Below the pieces are notes generated by a model. It had not been told where the DNA came from and did no database searches. It was given only the letters and a program-made list of their open reading frames with translations. A stretch of 10,113 nt of DNA, taken from positions 1-10,113 of the forward strand of contig SXMI01000109.1 in NCBI GenBank assembly GCA_005777415.1, in the 5' to 3' direction. This stretch comes from Actinomycetota bacterium. GTDB lineage: Bacteria > Actinomycetota > Acidimicrobiia > Acidimicrobiales > Microtrichaceae. The position numbers and the translations under genes are program-made. This document shows, piece by piece, positions 6,125 to 10,113 of this stretch. The stretch's first letter is position 1. The number at the start of each line of letters is the position of its first letter.

Positions 6125-6733
6125 ATGGCGGGAACGATCTCGTCCTGCGGGTTCGCATCGGGCGACCGTTTCGTCGTCGGATCCTGGCGTGAGTCGCCGA
6201 TCGGGCGGACCGTCGACGTGATGTGGGCCCGACCCGACGGGACCCGGGTCCTGCTCGCCCCCGACGACGCCACGGCGGACTTCGTGACCTCGGTCTACGA
6301 GTTCGACGAGGTGCGGATCGTGGACCTGACCGCCAGCGCCACCCCGCGGCACCTGGTCCTGCGCAGCGACGTCCTGCAGCTCAGCCTGCAGGCGGGAGGG
6401 CCGTCCTTCGTGCTGCCGCCCCGCCCCCTGTGGTTCACCCGGTTCGTCGAGCGGCCGGTGGCGTTCGCGCTGCTCGGCGTGCGGACCTGGGGCACCAGCC
6501 CGACCGGCGTGCAGGAGTGGTACCAGGCCCGGAGGTGCAGCTTCGTGTCCTCGGCGAGTGCCGCTCTGGACGGCGTGGACCTGGGCGGGCGTCGTTCGCT
6601 GCGACCCACCTGTGGCTTCGGCTTCTCCGAGTCGCCGCCGTGGCCGACGATCGTCGACGTCCGCCCGACGCTCGGTGTACCCGACGGGTGGCTGGCCGCC
6701 CGGACGGGCCGGCGGGTCGTTCCGAGCTGGTGA
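6125..6733 (+). CDS. Unrecognised conserved-looking protein, 202 aa
   Basis: I cannot assign a function. The protein is soluble-looking, without signal peptide or clear membrane helix. It starts with SGDRFVVGSWRESPIGRTVDVMW (12-34), then GTRVLLAPDDATADFVTSVYEF (39-60), a strand-rich middle (62-97), an aromatic stretch PLWFTRFVERPVAFALLGVRTWG (101-123), SPTGVQEWY (125-133) and PTCGFGFSESPPWPTI (161-176). The dense Trp/Phe/Arg pattern looks like a real folded protein and the frame is coding in style; I have an impression of similar uncharacterised actinobacterial proteins but cannot name a family. Start choice is uncertain: ATG 6125 is used; in-frame GTGs at 6119 (TGAGG 9 bases upstream) and 6104 (GGAGG 11 bases upstream, in a hairpin) would add 2 or 7 residues. 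It is divergent from the SnoaL gene and upstream of the phosphatase gene. Confidence 0.75.
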   Translation: MAGTISSCGFASGDRFVVGSWRESPIGRTVDVMWARPDGTRVLLAPDDATADFVTSVYEFDEVRIVDLTASATPRHLVLRSDVLQLSLQAGGPSFVLPPRPLWFTRFVERPVAFALLGVRTWGTSPTGVQEWYQARRCSFVSSASAALDGVDLGGRRSLRPTCGFGFSESPPWPTIVDVRPTLGVPDGWLAARTGRRVVPSW

Positions 6734-6738
6734 TGCGA

Positions 6739-6756
6739 CCGGCCGTCCCCGGCCGG
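6739..6756 (+). terminator. Hairpin downstream of the unrecognised gene
   Basis: CCGGCC (6739-6744) pairs with GGCCGG (6751-6756) across a 6-base loop, starting 5 bases after the stop codon. There is no T-run. It may be a weak terminator or processing structure before the phosphatase gene. Confidence 0.3.
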
Positions 6757-6793
6757 AGTGGTCCCGCTCGGGTGCCCCCGCCAGACTGAGGGC

Positions 6794-7615
6794 GTGTCTC
6801 CCACCGGAACCGACCACGACCCCACCCCGCGGCCCCCCGTCGAGGAACGCCTCCTCGACCAGGCGATCGAGTGGACCAGGGCGGCGGGCGAGTTGACCCT
6901 CGGGTACTTCAACCATCCCGAGCTTGACATCGACCACAAGCACGACGGCTCGCCGGTCACGGCCGCGGACCGGGCCGCCGAGCACCTGCTCCGGGAGCTC
7001 ATCACGACCGAGTACCCGGATGACACCGTCCGGGGCGAGGAGCATGCCGACCACGTCGGCTCGTCGGGCCGCACCTGGGTGATCGACCCGATCGACGGCA
7101 CCCGACCGTTCAGCCGGGGCGTGGGCACGTTCTCCAACCTGCTGTACCTGGAGGACGAACACGGCCCGGCCGTGGGCGTCGTCAACCTGCCGGCCCTCGG
7201 CGAGACGGTGGCTGCGGGGAGGGGCCTCGGATGCTTCGCCGACGGGATCCCGTGCCGGGTGTCGGACACGGCGTCGCTCGACGGTGCACACCTGTCCTGC
7301 ACCAACTTCGACGGGTGGTCCCCCGCTCGCTTCGAACGTGTCCGATCGAACGGCATCGAACTGCGGACCTGGGGAGATGCCTACGGCTACGCACTCGTCG
7401 CCACCGGCCGCATCGACGCCATGTGCGACCCGGCGCTGGCCTGGTGGGACATCGCTCCCCTGCTCGTCCTGCTCCCGGAGTCCGGCGGCGTGATCACCTC
7501 GTTCGCCGGCGGCCCGGCAGAGGATCGGAACGTCGACCACCCCGAGTACGCCTACTCAGCGGTGGCGTCGAACGGCGTCCTGCACGAGCAACTGCTCGGT
7601 GTCCTCCACGGCTGA
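6794..7615 (+). CDS. Inositol monophosphatase-family phosphatase, possibly histidinol-phosphatase, 273 aa
   Basis: Mg-dependent, Li-sensitive-type sugar/alcohol phosphatase. The family's three metal motifs are present: GEE at 81-83, WVIDPIDGT at 95-103 (Asp98, Asp101 and the nucleophile-activating Thr103) and WWDIAPLLVLLPESGGVIT at 217-235 (Asp219). Residues 52-60 (GSPVTAADR) match the conserved (S)PVTxADxxAE segment. PFSRGVGTF after the DGT motif resembles the RGVP region of HisN-type histidinol phosphatases, and GDAYGYALVATGRIDAM (194-210) is usual for the group. Histidinol-phosphate is therefore one candidate substrate, with inositol-1-phosphate and 3'-phosphoadenosine-type substrates less so; no his genes are nearby to decide. 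The GTG at 6794 was chosen over the GTG at 6758 because the extra 12 residues are unlike the family. CAGACT lies 6 bases upstream like a leaderless -10 box, while GAGGG is too close to serve as SD. Confidence 0.9.
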   Translation: MSPTGTDHDPTPRPPVEERLLDQAIEWTRAAGELTLGYFNHPELDIDHKHDGSPVTAADRAAEHLLRELITTEYPDDTVRGEEHADHVGSSGRTWVIDPIDGTRPFSRGVGTFSNLLYLEDEHGPAVGVVNLPALGETVAAGRGLGCFADGIPCRVSDTASLDGAHLSCTNFDGWSPARFERVRSNGIELRTWGDAYGYALVATGRIDAMCDPALAWWDIAPLLVLLPESGGVITSFAGGPAEDRNVDHPEYAYSAVASNGVLHEQLLGVLHG

Positions 7616-7658
7616 GGCCGTGGTTCAGCGGGCCGCGTTTCCGAGGGCCGTGGTTCAG
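7616..7658. repeat. 13-bp direct repeat at a convergent gene junction
   Basis: GGCCGTGGTTCAG occurs at 7616-7628 and again at 7646-7658, 30 bases apart, with similar flanks (GCGGGCCGCG and AGGGCGGCG). The right copy contains the TGA stop of the sigma factor gene (minus strand); the left copy carries a second, non-functional TGA. It looks like a local duplication of the end of that gene. Confidence 0.6.
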
Positions 7659-8641
7659 AGGGCGGCGATGATGGCGAGGAAGCGCTCGTCGGTCCCGTCG
7701 TCGGTGACCGAGGCGATGCGTTCGACGCACGGTGCGCTGGACCGGATCGCATCGGCATAGGCGGCCCGGCGGCGTTCGACCAGCGACGGCCGATCCTGAC
7801 CGCCGGCGGGATCGGCGGGATCGACGAACTGCGCCTCGATCCCGCGCCGCATGGCGACCAGGGCCTCGGTCCGCAGCTGCGAGACCCGCGAGACCGTGAC
7901 GCCCAGGGACCGGGCCAGCTCCTCGGAGCTCAGCTGCTCGACGAAGTACCCCACCACGACCGCCCGGTGGCGATCCGGCAGGTGGGCGACCGCATGTCGA
8001 ACGAAGGCGTGCAGCTCCCGGCGCTCGAGCTCCTCGCTCGGCTCCGGGGTCGCAGCGTCGGCGATGCCCTCGCCGACCGAGGCCGGGGCCCCGTCCTCAC
8101 CGGGCCCGGCCGCCGGAGCGTCCAGCCCGAGGAGGGCCGCACGCACCACGCGCTCACGGACCCGGTCGACCTCACGGGCCTCGACGCCGAGGTGTTCGGC
8201 CGTCTCGGCCACCGTCGGGCGGCGGCGCAGCCGCTCGGCCAGATCGGTCTCGGCCTGATCGACCGCCCGTGCCTGCGCTCGCACGGACCGTGGCGCCCAG
8301 TCGGCAGCCCGGACCGCGTCGAGCACCGCCCCCCGGATCCGCCGGGCGGCGAACCGGGCGAACGGGATCGATCGACTGCCATCGAAGCGGCGGGCGGCCT
8401 CGACCAGGCCGACCATCCCGGCGCGGACGAGCTCCTCCCGATCGACGTGTCGGGGGAATCGGACCGCGACCTGGGAGACGACCTGCTCGACGAGTTCGAG
8501 GTGCTCCTCGACCAGTTGGTCGCGTGGGTCCGGACCAGTGCCTCTGCCCGGCGACCGACGCCGACGCCGGGCCTCCGCCCGCTCGTCCAGCCAGTCGGCC
8601 GACACCGCTTCCGTTCCCGTCCGATCGTCGTCGTGTCCCAC
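7655..8641 (-). CDS. RNA polymerase sigma factor, FliA/WhiG (sigma-28) class, 328 aa
   Basis: Directs RNA polymerase to a dedicated promoter set. Region 2 spans about 43-113 (EEHLELVEQVVSQVAVRF; REELVRAGMVGLVEAARRFD; FARFAARRIRGAVLDAVR) and is followed by DWAPRSVR (115-122), the sequence that marks FliA/WhiG-type factors. Region 3 is about 123-168 (RRRPTVAETAEHLGV), and region 4 about 213-266 (LPDRHRAVVVGYFVEQLSSEELARSLGV with the helix-turn-helix TVSRVSQLRTEAL). The protein then continues for about 60 residues, whereas FliA and WhiG end soon after region 4; the tail (267-328) contains DRPSLVERRRAAYADAIR and ends AIIAAL. Start is uncertain: GTG 8641 has GGACGGGG five bases upstream; GTGs at 8647 and 8710 add 2 and 23 residues. 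Whether it controls motility or development is not shown by neighbours; no flagellar gene is in the window. Confidence 0.92.
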   Translation of the reverse strand: MGHDDDRTGTEAVSADWLDERAEARRRRRSPGRGTGPDPRDQLVEEHLELVEQVVSQVAVRFPRHVDREELVRAGMVGLVEAARRFDGSRSIPFARFAARRIRGAVLDAVRAADWAPRSVRAQARAVDQAETDLAERLRRRPTVAETAEHLGVEAREVDRVRERVVRAALLGLDAPAAGPGEDGAPASVGEGIADAATPEPSEELERRELHAFVRHAVAHLPDRHRAVVVGYFVEQLSSEELARSLGVTVSRVSQLRTEALVAMRRGIEAQFVDPADPAGGQDRPSLVERRRAAYADAIRSSAPCVERIASVTDDGTDERFLAIIAAL

Positions 8642-8719
8642 CGTCACCCCGTCCGGGATCGTCCGCCCGCTGCACCCGGAACGTCGCCGGATGGCCGCGC
8701 CGACCGGCACGACAGGGGG

Positions 8720-8748
8720 TCATCGGTCGGGACCTTCCGCGAACTTGA
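8720..8748 (-). promoter_or_regulatory. Sigma-28-like promoter candidate upstream of the sigma factor gene
   Basis: On the minus strand TCAAGTTC (8748-8741) and ACCGATGA (8727-8720) match 6 of 8 positions each of the known sigma-28 consensus TAAAGTTT and GCCGATAA. The gap is 13 bases rather than the usual 11, though WhiG-type sites tolerate slightly longer spacing. The implied transcription start is near the GTG at 8710. If real, the sigma factor would activate its own gene. Confidence 0.3.
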
Positions 8749-8767
8749 GCAGAAATCGCAGAAAATC
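8749..8767. repeat. AT-richer tandem near-repeat upstream of the sigma factor gene
   Basis: GCAGAAATC (8749-8757) is followed at once by GCAGAAAATC (8758-8767). This is the AT-richest patch in the 108-bp intergenic region and lies directly upstream of the sigma-28-like -35 element. It could be a regulator site or an upstream promoter element. Confidence 0.35.
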
Positions 8768-8804
8768 CGAGAACTCACCATCAGTGGCGACACCCGATCC
8801 GGAT

Positions 8805-8818
8805 CACCACTCCTGGTG
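8805..8818 (-). terminator. Hairpin just after the oxidoreductase stop codon
   Basis: CACCA/TGGTG with a 4-base loop directly adjoins the stop codon (8819-8821) of the saccharopine-dehydrogenase-like gene, followed on the minus strand by the 10-bp palindrome GATCCGGATC (8796-8805). There is no T-run, so it is a weak candidate transcript end. Confidence 0.3.
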
Positions 8819-9892
8819 TCAGATCGACTGGTCCGGGGAGGTGTCGATCACGCCGAACTCGCGACTCCCCTCGAAGGTCGCGGCCCGGACACCCCGTCGG
8901 GCCAGCTCCCCGAGGATCGGCAACGGATCCCCGACGCCGGCGAGCCCGGTGGCGCCGACGGGCAGACGACCGGCAGCGGCGAACCCCGCCACCACCGCCG
9001 CCACCGCCGCCGTCGCCACCGACGGCCGGTCGAAGGCGCCGTAGACGACGTCGTGACGCTCGCCGTCCCGGGTGCCCCGGATCTCGACCCGGATCGCGCC
9101 CGGCGAGCCCTCGACGGGTGGCCCCACCAACATCGGCAGCGCGACGGTCACCCGGTCCACTCGTGATGCGGCCAACCGGGCGGAAGCCCGCCGGAGCTGC
9201 GGGAAGGAGTCGACCAGCAGGAGCGGATCGGCCAGGCCGGCCCGGTAGCAGTCGGCCCCGGCGGTCGGATCGGGGAACCAGACGAGCTCCCGACCACTGA
9301 AGCCCGGCCGCTCCACGTAGGCGCCGTCCCGCCACTCCACCGCCGGGCCTCGCAGGGCCCGCCGACGCTGCCGGGCGCAGGCCGGGCCGCCCGCACCCGC
9401 TCGGGCGATGTGGACCTCGTCGACGGTGTCGAGCAGCCCGGCACCGTGGCGAGCCAGCAGGCAGCTCAGGCCCGGTGCCATGGCGGCGCCCACGATCAGG
9501 GACCGACCGACCTCGTGTGCCAGACCGTCCAGGGCCAGGAGCGCCCGGACCTCGTCGAGGGAGTCCGATGTCGAGACCACGTGCGCACCGGCACGCAGGG
9601 CTCGTTCCGCGACCTCGAGCTGCTCGCCCGCCTCCCGGGCCACCACCACCACGTCCACACCGTCGAACGGCGACGGGTCACCCGGCGTCTCGGTCCGGGT
9701 CCGGACCGTCGGTCCGAACGAACCCGCCAGGGTGGCGAGGCGATCCGCCCGCCGCCCCACGAGAGCGACCGCATCGACCGCCGGCCCACCTGCCGGCACG
9801 GCGCCGAGCAGTTCCCGGACGCAGCGAGCGCCGACGACGCCGGCACCGACGACCACGGCCGTGATGCCGACACCCCGACCGTCATCGCTCAC
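8819..9892 (-). CDS. Saccharopine dehydrogenase-like NAD(P)-binding oxidoreductase, 357 aa
   Basis: The N-terminus is a Rossmann fold: ITAVVVGAGVVGARCVRELL (10-29) with GxGxxG at 16-21, a second strand ending VALVGRRADRLATLA (42-56), then DVVVVAREAGEQLEVAERALRAGAHVVSTSD (80-110), the pattern of saccharopine-dehydrogenase-type proteins that handle amino-acid-like imines. AAMAPGLSCLLARHGAGLLDTVDEVHIARAGAGGPAC (136-172) is the usual junction to the second domain, which here (173-330) is divergent. I cannot name the reaction. The GTG at 9892 has GAGGAG (9898-9903) 5 bases upstream, and that SD lies within the last codons of the preceding 45-aa gene, whose TGA overlaps this start by 4 bp. The two are therefore translationally coupled. 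The longer frame to 9994 only reads through that small gene. Confidence 0.85.
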   Translation of the reverse strand: MSDDGRGVGITAVVVGAGVVGARCVRELLGAVPAGGPAVDAVALVGRRADRLATLAGSFGPTVRTRTETPGDPSPFDGVDVVVVAREAGEQLEVAERALRAGAHVVSTSDSLDEVRALLALDGLAHEVGRSLIVGAAMAPGLSCLLARHGAGLLDTVDEVHIARAGAGGPACARQRRRALRGPAVEWRDGAYVERPGFSGRELVWFPDPTAGADCYRAGLADPLLLVDSFPQLRRASARLAASRVDRVTVALPMLVGPPVEGSPGAIRVEIRGTRDGERHDVVYGAFDRPSVATAAVAAVVAGFAAAGRLPVGATGLAGVGDPLPILGELARRGVRAATFEGSREFGVIDTSPDQSI

Positions 9893-10026
9893 CGGAGCTC
9901 CTCGCCGCGGAGCTCTCGCCAACCGCCCCGTTCGGGGGCCGTCGGAGAGGCACCGGCCAGCCGGACCAGGACGGCACCGGCGATCCCGAAGCACACCGCC
10001 AGGACCGCTCGTCGAACTCCGCGCAC
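9889..10026 (-). CDS. Small single-span membrane protein, 45 aa
   Basis: A short gene between the tRNA and the oxidoreductase. The product begins VRGVRRAVLAVCFGIAG (start GTG read as Met). A basic cap (residues 2-6) is followed by a hydrophobic helix at about 7-23, then a polar tail with Pro, Trp36 and alternating charges ending GEELR. The topology would be N-terminus inside and tail outside, or an uncleaved signal anchor. Support for a real gene: a strong SD GGGAGG at 10033-10038 exactly 6 bases before the GTG, a GTGA overlap with the next start, and a helix pattern that the other frames lack. No family is recognised. Coupling suggests it is made together with the oxidoreductase, but that enzyme has no membrane segment, so a physical link is only a guess. 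Confidence 0.65.
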   Translation of the reverse strand: MRGVRRAVLAVCFGIAGAVLVRLAGASPTAPERGGWRELRGEELR

Positions 10027-10088
10027 TCCACGCCTCCCGGGCGACCGGCTCGCACCCGCTCGACGGCTGAGCCCGACGGGTGGTTCCG

Positions 10089-10113
10089 TGGGGCTAGCTG
10101 GAATCGAACCAGC
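10089..10113 (-). tRNA. tRNA 3' end (partial, runs off right edge)
   Basis: Reading the minus strand from the window edge gives a complete T-arm: stem GCTGG/CCAGC with loop TTCGATT, then seven acceptor bases TAGCCCC and discriminator A at 10089. CCA is not encoded (the next bases are CGG). The 5' half with the anticodon is outside, so identity is unknown; the predicted 5' acceptor strand is GGGGCTA. A C at position 70 would give G3:C70 and argues against alanine, which needs G3:U70. Confidence 0.85.

Noticed and set aside
5894..7540. 548-codon minus-strand frame opposite the unrecognised gene and phosphatase
   Set aside because: It overlaps a gene with intact phosphatase motifs and has an Arg/Gly/Asp-rich shadow composition.
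7967..9166. 399-codon plus-strand frame opposite the sigma factor and oxidoreductase
   Set aside because: No recognisable motif, crosses an intergenic region and two genes, low-complexity composition.
9890..9994. N-terminal extension of the oxidoreductase to 9994
   Set aside because: The extra residues are basic and unstructured, lie before the Rossmann strand, and come from the wrong frame of the small membrane protein gene.
1..10113. Search for CRISPR, insertion sequences, phage, toxin-antitoxin or biosynthetic cluster signals
   Set aside because: No regularly spaced repeats, transposase, integrase, toxin-like pair or synthase/carrier motifs were seen; composition is even across the window.

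Overview
The window reads as chromosomal DNA of a very GC-rich actinobacterium. GTG starts are frequent, Shine-Dalgarno (SD) sequences are short G-runs, neighbouring genes overlap by GTGA, some starts look leaderless, and there are long antisense open frames typical of about 70% GC. The gene set (a mycobacterial-type FadE-like acyl-CoA dehydrogenase, TesB thioesterase, fatty acid hydroxylase, WhiG/FliA-like sigma factor, and a cell-wall glucosaminidase with a paired-cysteine C-terminus) suggests Acidimicrobiia or a relative. That placement is inference. No mobile element, CRISPR array or phage gene is visible.

Layout. (1) 1-3188, minus strand: the 5' end of an amidohydrolase/N-acyl-D-amino-acid deacylase-like gene (runs off the left edge), an acyl-CoA dehydrogenase, and a secreted coiled-coil glucosaminidase. 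(2) 3267-4696, plus strand: a TetR regulator and a membrane fatty acid hydroxylase/sterol desaturase-type protein sharing a 4-bp overlap. They are preceded by a promoter-like sequence and a perfect 12+12 inverted repeat that overlaps the regulator's own start codon. (3) 4724-6015, minus strand: an NTF2/SnoaL-like protein followed 2 bp later by an acyl-CoA thioesterase II. (4) 6125-7615, plus strand: an unrecognised 202-aa protein, then an inositol-monophosphatase/histidinol-phosphatase family enzyme. (5) 7655-10113, minus strand: a tRNA 3' end at the right edge, a 45-aa single-span membrane protein, a saccharopine-dehydrogenase-like oxidoreductase overlapping it by 4 bp, and a sigma factor of the FliA/WhiG class with an unusual C-terminal tail.

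A loose theme of acyl-CoA and lipid metabolism links the acyl-CoA dehydrogenase, the TetR-hydroxylase pair and the thioesterase-SnoaL pair, but they lie in separate transcription units. The rest is ordinary housekeeping and regulation. I found no convincing new multi-gene system. The best leads are the TetR promoter/operator with probable leaderless start, the small membrane protein gene, the sigma factor's C-terminal extension with a sigma-28-like promoter upstream, and the SD-sequestering hairpin before the unrecognised gene.
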